A stretch of DNA of 21,940 nucleotides from Pseudomonadota bacterium (GTDB lineage Bacteria > Pseudomonadota > Alphaproteobacteria > Caulobacterales > Caulobacteraceae), in contig JAFAEC010000128.1 in the NCBI GenBank assembly GCA_023424215.1, forward strand, positions 1-21,940, given 5' to 3'. Made by a program: the position numbers and the translations under genes. Positions 1-10,133 of the stretch are shown in pieces. The notes below the pieces were generated by a model, which did no database searches, was not told the origin of the DNA, and saw only the letters and a program-made list of their open reading frames with translations. Numbering within the stretch: position 1 is the first letter of the stretch; the number at the start of each line of letters is the position of its first letter.

Positions 1-133
1 CGGCGGCCACGTCCCAGCCGTCGATGCGGGCGGCCGAGGCGCCCGGCGTCAAACGGACAGGAACCCGGCCGGCGTTCCGATTCAAGCGGCTGGACCCGGC
101 GGCGCCAAGAGACGGCTCATCGGACCCCGTCAC
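1..133 (-). CDS. DUF167 (YggU-like) family protein, 3' part cut by window edge
   Basis: The minus-strand frame is open from a GTG at 133 to the window edge, about 44 codons. Its translation contains VRLTPGASAARIDGW, which fits the conserved N-terminal strand-turn of the small DUF167/YggU family (typically about 100 residues, function unknown). The start is uncertain: GTG 133 has an AGGA-like sequence about 13 bases upstream, but TTG codons nearer the conserved block are possible. If GTG is used, the gene overlaps the end of the upstream lipoprotein gene by 17 bases, which suggests cotranscription. Only the N-terminal third is visible, so the family call rests on one motif. Confidence 0.45.
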   Translation of the reverse strand, partial: MTGSDEPSLGAAGSSRLNRNAGRVPVRLTPGASAARIDGWDVAA

Positions 134-617
134 ATTGGAATGCGAGGTCCTGTAGCCAATCGCCCGCGTTCTCGCGGGTCTCCGCGTTCGAACTGCTGCG
201 GCTGATATCCTCGATCATCGCCCGTCCTCGTGTGCAATCCCGCCGGCTCTGGGCGAGCTTCACAGCCAGGTTGAACCGCGCGGTCTCCTGTCCTTGAGAA
301 GCTCCAGGCTCCAACCAGCGCAGTTCCTGGACCGCGTCGTCGCCGACGACCAGATCACGATCGGTCCGCCCATCCTTCCCACCAGCCATGCCATAGAACT
401 GGGCCAGCCGAAACGACGCCTCGCCATCGCCCGCCATTGCGCGGCGCTCGAGAGCGGCACGGTCGGCGGGACCCAAGTCAACAACAGTCGCCGAACTTGC
501 GGCCGCGATGTACGGCGTCGCCCTTGACCCGTCCGTCCGATTTTCGGGTCCGTTCCGCGAACACCCCTGCAACACGAGGCAAGTAACGCCGAGGATGATT
601 GTGCCAACAGTGCGCAT
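117..617 (-). CDS. Small lipoprotein with a Sel1/TPR-like segment
   Basis: The 166-residue product starts with a classic lipoprotein signal: Met-Arg, a hydrophobic stretch, then the lipobox L-Q-G-C with the acylated Cys at residue 19. Residue +2 is Ser, which in enterobacteria favours export to the outer membrane. I chose the ATG at 617 because the longer frame (to 674) would put 19 extra residues before the signal peptide. The mature part is Asn/Arg/Ser-rich at first. It then has a helical stretch (about 56-125) with spacing like a Sel1 repeat: AMAGDGEASFRLAQFYG, followed by ASQGQETARFNLAVKLA. Such repeats usually serve protein contacts. Two later Cys (128 and 162) could pair in the periplasm. 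Codon use looks a little less GC-biased than in neighbouring core genes. The function is unknown. Confidence 0.7.
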   Translation of the reverse strand: MRTVGTIILGVTCLVLQGCSRNGPENRTDGSRATPYIAAASSATVVDLGPADRAALERRAMAGDGEASFRLAQFYGMAGGKDGRTDRDLVVGDDAVQELRWLEPGASQGQETARFNLAVKLAQSRRDCTRGRAMIEDISRSSSNAETRENAGDWLQDLAFQCDGVR

Positions 618-690
618 AACCCAACCATAACTGAGCGCGCAGCGCTTTCCGCTTCGGAAATCAAGCCTTGCCAACTCTCGCTCATGAGTA

Positions 691-720
691 AAGGGCGCGG
701 CCCTTTCGAACCGCGCCCTT
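691..720 (-). terminator. Rho-independent terminator after etfA
   Basis: A perfect 10-bp inverted repeat (AAGGGCGCGG and CCGCGCCCTT) flanks a 10-base loop. It begins 23 bases beyond the etfA stop. In the minus direction the stem is followed by a short TTTACTC tract. The T-run is short, but the stem is strong and correctly placed to end the etfB-etfA transcript. Confidence 0.6.
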
Positions 721-742
721 CGGTCCGCTGGTGCGCCAGAAC

Positions 743-1672
743 CTACCCCAGCGCCTTCATCAGCTCCGGCACCGCCGTCTTGTAGTCGGCCACCAGGCCG
801 TTGTCGGCGACCTGGAAGATCGGCGCGTCCGGGTCCTTGTTGATGGCCACAATGACCTTCGAGTCCTTCATGCCGGCGAGGTGCTGGATGGCGCCCGAGA
901 TGCCGATGGCGATGTAGAGCTGCGGGGCCACGACCTTGCCGGTCTGGCCGACCTGATAGTCGTTCGGCGCATAGCCGGCGTCGACCGCGGCGCGCGAGGC
1001 GCCGACGGCGGCCCCCAGCTTGTCGGCCAGCGGGTCCATGACGGCGTGGAACTCCTCGGCCGAGCCGAGCGCCCGGCCGCCGGAGACGACGATCTTCGCC
1101 GCGCCCAGCTCCGGACGGTCCGACTTGACCATCTCCTCGCCGACGAAGGCCGTCTTCGGGGCCTCGCCGCCGGCGACGGTCTCGACCGAGGCCGAGCCGC
1201 CCTCGCCGGCCGCCGCGAAGGCGGTCGAGCGGACGGTGATGACCTTCTTCGCGTCCGAGGTCTGGATCGTCTCCAGCGCGTTGCCGGCGTAGATCGGGCG
1301 CACGAAGGTGTCGGGCGCGACCACGTCGACGATGTCCGAGATCGGCGCGACGTCGAGCTTCGCCGCGAGGCGCGGCGCGTAGTTCTTTCCGTCGGTGGTG
1401 GCGGGGGCGAGGATGGCGTCGTAGCCGCCCGCCAGCGGCAGGACGGTCGCCTCGACGGCCTCGGCCACGGCCTTGCCCAGGCCCGCGCCCTCGGCCAGCA
1501 GCACCTTGCGCACGCCGGCGATCTTCGCGGCGGCGTCGGCGACGCCCTGCGCACCCTGCCCGACCACGAGGACGTCGACGTCCCCGCCCAGCCTGCCGGC
1601 GGCGGTGACGGTCTTGTGGGTGGTGTCGCGAAGGGCCGAGCCGTCGTGGTCGGCGATGACGAGAACGGCCAT
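743..1672 (-). CDS. etfA: Electron transfer flavoprotein alpha subunit
   Basis: This is the FAD-carrying alpha subunit of ETF. With EtfB it takes electrons from acyl-CoA and other flavin dehydrogenases in the cytoplasm and passes them to ETF-ubiquinone oxidoreductase. The 309-residue length is normal. The N-terminal Rossmann-like domain (1-185) is followed by the FAD domain, with SGGRALGS (198-205), GASRAAVDAGY (224-234), QVGQTGKVVAPQLYIAIGIS (240-259) and the dinucleotide-contacting INKDPDAPIF block (277-286). The ATG at 1672 overlaps the etfB stop by one base (TAATG), so the two are translationally coupled. A hairpin terminator follows. Confidence 0.97.
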   Translation of the reverse strand: MAVLVIADHDGSALRDTTHKTVTAAGRLGGDVDVLVVGQGAQGVADAAAKIAGVRKVLLAEGAGLGKAVAEAVEATVLPLAGGYDAILAPATTDGKNYAPRLAAKLDVAPISDIVDVVAPDTFVRPIYAGNALETIQTSDAKKVITVRSTAFAAAGEGGSASVETVAGGEAPKTAFVGEEMVKSDRPELGAAKIVVSGGRALGSAEEFHAVMDPLADKLGAAVGASRAAVDAGYAPNDYQVGQTGKVVAPQLYIAIGISGAIQHLAGMKDSKVIVAINKDPDAPIFQVADNGLVADYKTAVPELMKALG

Positions 1673-2436
1673 TACAGGACTCCCGCGGACTTGAGGGTTT
1701 CGACCAGTTCGGCGGCCGAGGCGACCTTGACGCCGGCGGCGCGCTTGGGCGGCTCGGTGACCTTCTGCACCTTCAGGCGCGGCGCGACATCGACGCCGTA
1801 GTCGGCGACCGCCTTCATGGCGATCTCCTTCTTCTTGGCCTTCATGATGTTCGGCAGCGACGCGTAGCGCGGCGTGTTGAGGCGCAGGTCGACGGTGACC
1901 ACCGCGGGCAATTCGGCGGCGAGGGTCTGCAGGCCGCCGTCGATCTCACGGGTCACGGTCGCCTTGCCGCCGCCGATCTCCAGCTTCGAGGCGAAGGTCG
2001 CCTGCGGCCAGTCGAGCAGGGCCGCCAGCATCTGGCCGACGGCGTTGTTGTCGCCGTCGATGGACTGCTTGCCCATCAGCACGAGGTCGGGCTTTTCCTC
2101 CTCGACCACCGCCTTCAGCACCTTGGCCACGGCCAGCGGTTCGAGATCGCTGTCGGACTGGATCAGGATGCCGCGGTCCGCGCCCATGGCCAGGGCGGTG
2201 CGGATGGTCTCCTGGGCCTGGGTGACGCCGATGGAGACGACGACGATCTCGGTCGCCGTGCCGGCGGCGTGATGCTCCTTGCCTTCCTTCAGGCGCACGG
2301 CCTCCTCGACGGCGATCTCGTCGAAGGGATTCATGCTCATCTTGACGTTGGCCAGGTCGACGCCGGTCTGGTCCGCCTTCACGCGGGCCTTGACGTTGTA
2401 GTCGATCACCCGTTTGACGGGGACGAGAACCTTCAT
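1672..2436 (-). CDS. etfB: Electron transfer flavoprotein beta subunit
   Basis: EtfB forms the heterodimer with EtfA, binds AMP as a structural ligand and provides the loop that docks partner dehydrogenases. The 254-residue product starts at ATG 2436 (MKVLVPVKRVIDYN), the family's usual N-terminus; a longer frame upstream adds an unrelated leader. AMP-site segments are VVVSIGVTQAQETIRTAL and MGKQSIDGDNNAVGQML. The family signature RLNTPRYASLPNIMKAKKK is intact, including the Lys-rich recognition loop. The gene sits directly upstream of etfA and faces away from the small plus-strand gene at 2560, so the two share a 123-base intergenic region. Confidence 0.97.
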   Translation of the reverse strand: MKVLVPVKRVIDYNVKARVKADQTGVDLANVKMSMNPFDEIAVEEAVRLKEGKEHHAAGTATEIVVVSIGVTQAQETIRTALAMGADRGILIQSDSDLEPLAVAKVLKAVVEEEKPDLVLMGKQSIDGDNNAVGQMLAALLDWPQATFASKLEIGGGKATVTREIDGGLQTLAAELPAVVTVDLRLNTPRYASLPNIMKAKKKEIAMKAVADYGVDVAPRLKVQKVTEPPKRAAGVKVASAAELVETLKSAGVL

Positions 2437-2472
2437 TGCGCTATCCACAAAGTCGCCGGAATGTTGGGTCAG

Positions 2473-2502
2473 GCAATAGGTACCCCCCGCCCGGCCTGTC
2501 AA
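2473..2502 (-). promoter_or_regulatory. Candidate sigma-70-type promoter for etfBA
   Basis: On the minus strand a perfect TTGACA (2502-2497) is followed after 18 bases by TATTGC (2478-2473). This places the start of transcription about 30 bases before the etfB ATG. A second TTGAC lies 16 bases further upstream. The spacing is slightly long and the -10 is only a partial match. Confidence 0.45.
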
Positions 2503-2559
2503 CGTAACGCGGCGTCAACGCGCCAGCCTCCGGATCGTCCCATGCACCGTCTCCTGACC

Positions 2560-2877
2560 ATGAAACGGCTCAGCGTCCTGTTTCTCTGCACCTTTGCGGT
2601 GGCGGTGGGCCTGACCTTCGCCTGGCAGGGCCTGGTCAAGGCGCCGGAGGAGCGTTGCGAGGCCAGCGGCCGCTGGTGGGACCCCGAGGGCCGCGAGTGC
2701 GCCAAGCCGATCTCGATCGCCGAGATCACCGGCCGGCCCATCGGCGTCAGCCGCGCAGAGGCCTCGGACGCCAAGAACCGCGAGCTGATCGCCATCGAGG
2801 ACCAGCTGGCGCAGCGCAAGGCCGCCCGCGACGCCGACGCCGCGCGGCAACGCGCCGCCCTCGCCGAACAGCGCTGA
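2560..2877 (+). CDS. Small membrane-anchored periplasmic protein, unknown function
   Basis: The 105-residue product opens with MKR and a single hydrophobic segment (residues 4-22). No lipobox Cys or clear signal peptidase I site is visible, so an uncleaved N-terminal anchor is likely. Next comes a short Cys-bracketed block, RCEASGRWWDPEGRECA (C33 and C47), which could form a disulfide in the periplasm. The rest (about 65-105) is a charged Ala/Arg/Glu/Gln-rich helix, probably coiled coil. An in-frame ATG at 2542 would add six residues (MHRLLT); neither start has a clear ribosome binding site. The gene ends exactly where the adenosyltransferase gene on the other strand ends. I do not recognise a named family. 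Confidence 0.65.
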   Translation: MKRLSVLFLCTFAVAVGLTFAWQGLVKAPEERCEASGRWWDPEGRECAKPISIAEITGRPIGVSRAEASDAKNRELIAIEDQLAQRKAARDADAARQRAALAEQR

Positions 2878-3450
2878 TCAGCGGGTCGCGCCCGGGACCC
2901 ACTTCACGTCGTCGGCCCCGTTGGCGTTGGCCCGACGGGCGGCGACGAACAGGTGATCCGAAAGCCGGTTGAGGTAATGGATCGCGGCCGGCGTGACGGC
3001 CTCGCCCGCTTCCATCAGCCGCACCGCCTCGCGCTCGGCGCGGCGGCACACGGTGCGGGCCAGATGCAGATGCGCCGACAGGGCCGAGCCGCCCGGCAGG
3101 ATGAAGCTGTCCAGCGCCTTGAGGCTGTCGTTCATCCAGTCGATCTCCTGCTCCAGCCGTTCGACCTGGCCGTCGAGGATGCGCAGCGCTTCCCACTTCG
3201 GCGGCGGATCAAGCGGCGTCGCGAGGTCGGCGCCGAGGTCGAACAGCTCGTTCTGGATGCGCCCGAGCATGGCGTCGATGCGGTCGTTCTGGCCCGAATG
3301 CAGGCGGGCCACGCCGATCACGGCGTTCAGTTCGTCGACCGCGCCATAGGCGGCGACGCGGGGATCCGTCTTGGACACGGGCGCGCCGGAGGCGAGCCGG
3401 GTCTGACCGCCGTCCCCGGTCTTCGTATAGATGCGGTTGAGGACGACCAC
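2878..3450 (-). CDS. pduO: Cob(I)alamin adenosyltransferase, PduO type
   Basis: The enzyme transfers the adenosyl group of ATP to cob(I)alamin to make adenosylcobalamin, the cofactor of enzymes such as methylmalonyl-CoA mutase. The 190-residue length suits the PduO family. Visible motifs are the ATP-binding N-terminus TKTGDGGQTRL (9-19), AYGAVDELNA (34-43), FILPGGS (116-122) and the RRAERE helix (136-141). The start is GTG at 3450, four bases after the stop of the HIG1-domain gene, so the two are almost certainly cotranscribed with ahcY. The gene name is by family; the alphaproteobacterial enzyme may be listed as cobO-like or as an ATR. Confidence 0.92.
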   Translation of the reverse strand: MVVLNRIYTKTGDGGQTRLASGAPVSKTDPRVAAYGAVDELNAVIGVARLHSGQNDRIDAMLGRIQNELFDLGADLATPLDPPPKWEALRILDGQVERLEQEIDWMNDSLKALDSFILPGGSALSAHLHLARTVCRRAEREAVRLMEAGEAVTPAAIHYLNRLSDHLFVAARRANANGADDVKWVPGATR

Positions 3451-3454
3451 CGCC

Positions 3455-3658
3455 TCAGGCCCCGTGCGTGGACTTCCACCACATGCCGACGACGAGCAGA
3501 ACCACCGCCACCGCCTGCAGCGCCACCCGCAGCCGCATCAGCTTGTTGGAGCGCGACCGGGCCTCCGGCCCCTCCTGGTAGAGGGAGCGGATGCCGAAGC
3601 CGAGGGTGATCGCCACCGCGGCGATGGCGACGAGGATGAGGATGTCGAACACGGTCAT
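3455..3658 (-). CDS. HIG1-domain twin transmembrane protein
   Basis: This 67-residue inner-membrane protein has two hydrophobic helices (about 4-23 and 46-60) joined by a basic loop. The loop end NKLMRLRVALQ matches the bacterial HIG1 pattern R-x-R-x3-Q (R42, R44, Q48), lacking only the usual first Gln/Ile. HIG1 proteins in mitochondria and alphaproteobacteria associate with respiratory complexes, mainly cytochrome c oxidase. The gene lies 24 bases after ahcY and 4 bases before the adenosyltransferase. HIG1, adenosyltransferase and ETF genes are, as I recall, also neighbours in other alphaproteobacteria. The specific partner here is not known. Confidence 0.85.
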   Translation of the reverse strand: MTVFDILILVAIAAVAITLGFGIRSLYQEGPEARSRSNKLMRLRVALQAVAVVLLVVGMWWKSTHGA

Positions 3659-3682
3659 GACCGGTATCCTACGACCCCCGCG

Positions 3683-5074
<1,392 letters not shown>

Positions 5075-5146
5075 GGGTCGCATCTTTCGGCGTCGGTGTT
5101 TCAGGGCGACGCCATAGCGCGGGCGGCCTCCGGGGGCAACAAACCC

Positions 5147-5162
5147 ATAAAGATATCCTTAT
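5147..5162. promoter_or_regulatory. Palindrome upstream of ahcY, candidate SAM-cycle operator
   Basis: ATAAAGATATCCTTAT is a 16-bp inverted repeat around a GATATC core, with one mismatched pair. It lies 64 bases before the upstream ahcY ATG, in an AT-rich island within very GC-rich DNA. ArsR-type regulators of SAM/SAH metabolism bind AT-rich palindromes upstream of ahcY and met genes in proteobacteria. Assigning this site to such a regulator is inference; none is encoded in the window. Confidence 0.35.
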
Positions 5163-5231
5163 ATGAGTTCGGTACGGGAATGTACCTACATCCAGCTTAA
5201 GCCCGCGATCACCCCTGACCGGCCTAGGAGA

Positions 5232-5267
5232 TTCACCGGGCGCCCGCCTCGCGACGGCGCCGGTGAA
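5232..5267 (+). other. Hairpin just upstream of the chemoreceptor ribosome binding site
   Basis: TTCACCGGGCGCC pairs with GGCGCCGGTGAA (12 bp plus one bulged G) around an 11-base loop. It ends two bases before an AGGTGAG sequence that could be the ribosome binding site of the gene at 5285. No T-run follows on either strand, so it is not a standard terminator. It may be a leader structure affecting translation, but a role is unproven. Confidence 0.35.
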
Positions 5268-5284
5268 CAGGTGAGCGCCGCGTC

Positions 5285-6757
5285 ATGATCAACGAGAATA
5301 TCGACCGCCGACTCGAGTTCATGGGCCTCGGGTCCATGTCGGACAGCTATCGCGCGGTCGGACCGCTGCTCAAGGAGGCGCTGCCGAAGGCGCTGGACGC
5401 CTTCTACGCCCGGGTGAGGGCGACGCCCGAGACGCAGGTCTTCTTCCGCGACGAGGCCCACATCTCGGCCGCTCACGGGGCGCAGCAGCGGCACTGGCAG
5501 GCGATCATCGAGGGACGGGCTGACGCGGACTACGCCAAGTCCATCCGCACCATCGGGCAGGTGCACGCCCGCATCGGGCTCGAGCCCCGCTGGTACATCG
5601 GCGGTTACAGCGTCCTGCTCGCCTACCTGACGCGGGCCATCGCCGACCGGCCTCGCCGACCCTTCGCCGGGCGCGCGCACGACAGGGTGACCGGGGAGGC
5701 CATCGCCGAGCTGAACCAGCGGGTCATGCTCGACATGGATCTGGCCATCTCGATCTATCTCGACGCCCTGCAGGAGGCCCGGGACGAGGCGGAGGCCGCC
5801 CGCGCCGCCGCCGAGACCCGCCAGACGGAGGTCGTACGGGCCCTTGGCGGCGCGCTGCACAGCCTTGCCGACAACGATCTCTCGATCGTCATCCCCGGGG
5901 AGTTTCCCGCCGAATACCGCTCGCTGCAGGACGATTTCCACCGGGCGACGCGCGCCCTGCGCACGGCGGTCCGCGCCGTGGCCGACAGCGTGGAGAGCCT
6001 GAGCGCCGGTTCCGGTCAGCTGGCGGTGGCGTCCGAGGACCTCGCCAGCCGCACCGAACGCCAGGCCGCCAATCTTGAGCGGACCGTCGCCGAGGCCGAC
6101 GCGATCGCCCGCGAGGTGGCGGCGACGGCGGAGGGGGCCCGGCGCACCGCCGAGGCGCTGGCCGCCGCCCGCGCCGACGTCGAACAGGCCGTCGGCGTGG
6201 TCGGAGAAGCGGTCTCCGCCATCCACGCCATCGCCGAATCCTCGGGCGAGATCGGCAAGTTCACCAGCCTGATCGACGAGATCGCCTTCCAGACCAACCT
6301 GCTGGCCCTCAACGCCGGGGTCGAGGCGGCCCGGGCCGGGGAGGCGGGACGCGGCTTCGCGGTGGTGGCGCAGGAGGTCCGAGCCCTGGCCCAGCGCTCG
6401 TCCGAGGCCTCGGGCGAGATCCGCGAACTGATCGCTACCGCCTCGGTCCAGGTGGCCCGGGGCGTCGAGCTCGTCGAGCGCACCGGCAAGGCCCTCGAAC
6501 GCATCGGCGGCAAGGTCACCGCCGTCGACGGCCTGGCCGGCGGCATCGCCGGCTCGGCGCAGGAGCAGGCCGACGGTCTCGCCCGCGTCCGCCGCAGCAT
6601 GGGCGAGATGGACGACATCACCCAGCAGAACGCCGCCATGACCGAACAGGCCACCGCCGCCGCGCGGCAGCTCGCCGGGGAGGCGCAGGGCCTCAGCCGG
6701 CAGATCGGCCAGTTCCGGCTGGGCGCGGCCCCGGGAGCCTTGCGCGTGGTGGCCTGA
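5285..6757 (+). CDS. Globin-coupled sensor methyl-accepting chemotaxis protein
   Basis: This 490-residue soluble chemoreceptor has no membrane segment. Residues 1-165 form a protoglobin heme domain of the HemAT type; H94 in IGQVHARIGL is the likely proximal heme ligand, and RWYIGGY (102-108) fits the family. A linker with HAMP-like character (about 170-240) leads into the signalling domain (240-480), whose hairpin tip is intact: DEIAFQTNLLALNAGVEAAR followed by GRGFAVVAQEVRALAQRS (355-372). Such proteins sense oxygen or another gas and control CheA. The C-terminus LRVVA is hydrophobic and has no obvious CheR/CheB-binding pentapeptide. No che genes are nearby. A hairpin lies just before its ribosome binding site. 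Confidence 0.93.
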   Translation: MINENIDRRLEFMGLGSMSDSYRAVGPLLKEALPKALDAFYARVRATPETQVFFRDEAHISAAHGAQQRHWQAIIEGRADADYAKSIRTIGQVHARIGLEPRWYIGGYSVLLAYLTRAIADRPRRPFAGRAHDRVTGEAIAELNQRVMLDMDLAISIYLDALQEARDEAEAARAAAETRQTEVVRALGGALHSLADNDLSIVIPGEFPAEYRSLQDDFHRATRALRTAVRAVADSVESLSAGSGQLAVASEDLASRTERQAANLERTVAEADAIAREVAATAEGARRTAEALAAARADVEQAVGVVGEAVSAIHAIAESSGEIGKFTSLIDEIAFQTNLLALNAGVEAARAGEAGRGFAVVAQEVRALAQRSSEASGEIRELIATASVQVARGVELVERTGKALERIGGKVTAVDGLAGGIAGSAQEQADGLARVRRSMGEMDDITQQNAAMTEQATAAARQLAGEAQGLSRQIGQFRLGAAPGALRVVA

Positions 6758-6825
6758 CGCCGTGGCGTCTGCGCTTGGTCCGCGCCGGGAGGCTTGGTAG
6801 TGCAGGCCTCGCCCAGGAGGACCCC

Positions 6826-7833
6826 ATGGCCGCAGACCTCGTCGCCCGCGACCTCGCCACCCCGCGCCACGACTGGACCCTCGAGGAGGTCGAGACGCTC
6901 TTCGCCCGCCCCTTCATGGAGCTGGTCTACGACGCCGCCACCGTCCACCGGGCGCGGTTCGACCCCTCCGAGGTGCAGAAGAGCCAGCTCCTGTCGGTCA
7001 AGACCGGCGGCTGCGCCGAGAACTGCGGCTACTGTTCGCAATCCGCCAGCTTCGACACCGGGCTGAAGGCGGAGAAGCTGATGGACGCCCAGGCGGTGAT
7101 CGCCGAAGCCATGGCGGCGAGGGCGGGCGGGGCCAGTCGCTTCTGCATGGGGGCGGCCTGGCGCGAGCTGAAGGACCGCGACACGCCGAAGCTGGCGGCC
7201 ATGATCGCGGGGGTGAAGGCGCTCGGCCTGGAGACCTGCGCCACGCTGGGCATGCTGACGGCCGATCAGGCGCGGCAGCTGAAGGCGGCGGGGCTGGACT
7301 ACTACAACCACAACCTCGACACCGGCCCCGACTACTACGCCGAGGTGGTCACCACCCGGACCTGGCAGGATCGGCTCGAGACCCTGCAACACGTGCGCGA
7401 GGCGGGGATGAACACCTGCTGCGGCGGCATCGTCGGCATGGGCGAGAGCCGTCGCGACCGCGCCGGCCTGCTGCACGCCCTGGCGACCCTGCCGGAGCAT
7501 CCGGACAGCCTGCCGGTCAACGCCCTGGTTCCGGTGACCGGCACCCCGCTGGGCGACCGGGTGAAGCGGGACGGGGAGATCGACCCGATCGAGTTCGTGC
7601 GCACCGTCGCCGTGGCCCGCCTGGTCTGCCCGAGGGCGATGGTCCGCCTGTCGGCGGGCCGCGAGACGATGAGCCCGGAGATGCAGGCCCTGTGCTTCCT
7701 CGCGGGTGCCAATTCGATCTTCGTCGGCGGCAAGCTGCTGACCACGCCCAATCCGGAGCAGGACGAGGACGCCCGCCTGTTCGCCCTGCTCGACCTCAGG
7801 CCGATGGAGACGGCCGCGCAGCCGGCCGCCTGA
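6826..7833 (+). CDS. bioB: Biotin synthase
   Basis: BioB is the radical-SAM enzyme that inserts sulfur into dethiobiotin, the last step of biotin synthesis. The 335-residue product starts at ATG 6826, five bases after a strong AGGAGG (6815-6820). The radical-SAM cluster motif is CAENCGYC (C63, C67, C70). The [2Fe-2S] ligands correspond to C107 (FCMGAAWR), C138 (ETCATLG) and C198 or C199 (CCGGIVGMGE), with the Arg ligand R274 in VRLSAGRETM. YNHNLDT (160-166) is intact. No other bio genes are in the window, so bioB stands alone between the chemoreceptor and dnaK. Confidence 0.98.
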   Translation: MAADLVARDLATPRHDWTLEEVETLFARPFMELVYDAATVHRARFDPSEVQKSQLLSVKTGGCAENCGYCSQSASFDTGLKAEKLMDAQAVIAEAMAARAGGASRFCMGAAWRELKDRDTPKLAAMIAGVKALGLETCATLGMLTADQARQLKAAGLDYYNHNLDTGPDYYAEVVTTRTWQDRLETLQHVREAGMNTCCGGIVGMGESRRDRAGLLHALATLPEHPDSLPVNALVPVTGTPLGDRVKRDGEIDPIEFVRTVAVARLVCPRAMVRLSAGRETMSPEMQALCFLAGANSIFVGGKLLTTPNPEQDEDARLFALLDLRPMETAAQPAA

Positions 7834-7879
7834 CCCCGAACCCGCCCGGCGCCGCGGCCCACGGAATCCGCGCCGGGGC

Positions 7880-7907
7880 CTTGCGGGCGGGGGGGTGTTT
7901 CCCATAT
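7880..7907 (+). promoter_or_regulatory. Candidate sigma-32 heat-shock promoter of dnaK
   Basis: CTTGCG (7880-7885) is followed 15 bases later by CCCATAT (7901-7907), a close match to the RpoH -35/-10 pattern CTTGAAA...CCCATnT. Transcription would begin near 7914, leaving a leader of about 140 bases before the dnaK ATG. Location before dnaK and the CCCATAT element make this convincing; the start site is not proven. Confidence 0.55.
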
Positions 7908-8056
7908 CGGCGACAACCGCCGGAAAACCCCGCGTTTCGTGGGGCTATCGGGCGAGACGACATCAACAGATCGGACCCTTGATCGGGGGCGGTCACGCGC
8001 GGCGCTCAAATGCGAGGCCGCCGCATCGCCCGCTGAACGGAGAGAAGAAAAAGCCC

Positions 8057-9964
<1,908 letters not shown>

Positions 9965-9983
9965 CGACGGCGCAGAAACTCAG

Positions 9984-10018
9984 GGCCCCGCTTGTCTTTC
10001 CGACGGGCGGGGCCTTTT
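9984..10018 (+). terminator. Rho-independent terminator between dnaK and dnaJ
   Basis: GGCCCCGC (9984-9991) pairs perfectly with GCGGGGCC (10007-10014) and is followed at once by TTTTC. It lies 20 bases after the dnaK stop. It could end most dnaK transcripts and let a fraction read into dnaJ and dapB. Confidence 0.65.
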
Positions 10019-10133
10019 CATGAAACTTGCATCGAAGGATCGGGCGCCCATGTCAGTCCGGTCGACGCCACAGCCTCAGACGTCCGGAAAAAGGATGCGG
10101 GGCGCGGCGGGAGAGTAAGAGGACGAACGCCGG

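Noticed and set aside
5084..5200. SAH or SAM riboswitch before ahcY
   Set aside because: I could not find the conserved SAH-riboswitch core or a convincing pseudoknot; the palindrome looks more like a protein-binding site.
7845..7877. GC hairpin (CCCGGCGC and GCGCCGGG) after bioB as a terminator
   Set aside because: The 17-base loop is large and no T-run follows; it lies directly before the dnaK -35 and may be chance in GC-rich DNA.
6016..7905. Long minus-strand open frame (629 codons) opposite the chemoreceptor and bioB
   Set aside because: It covers two well-supported genes on the other strand and has low-complexity Arg/Gly/Ala content typical of GC-rich antisense frames.
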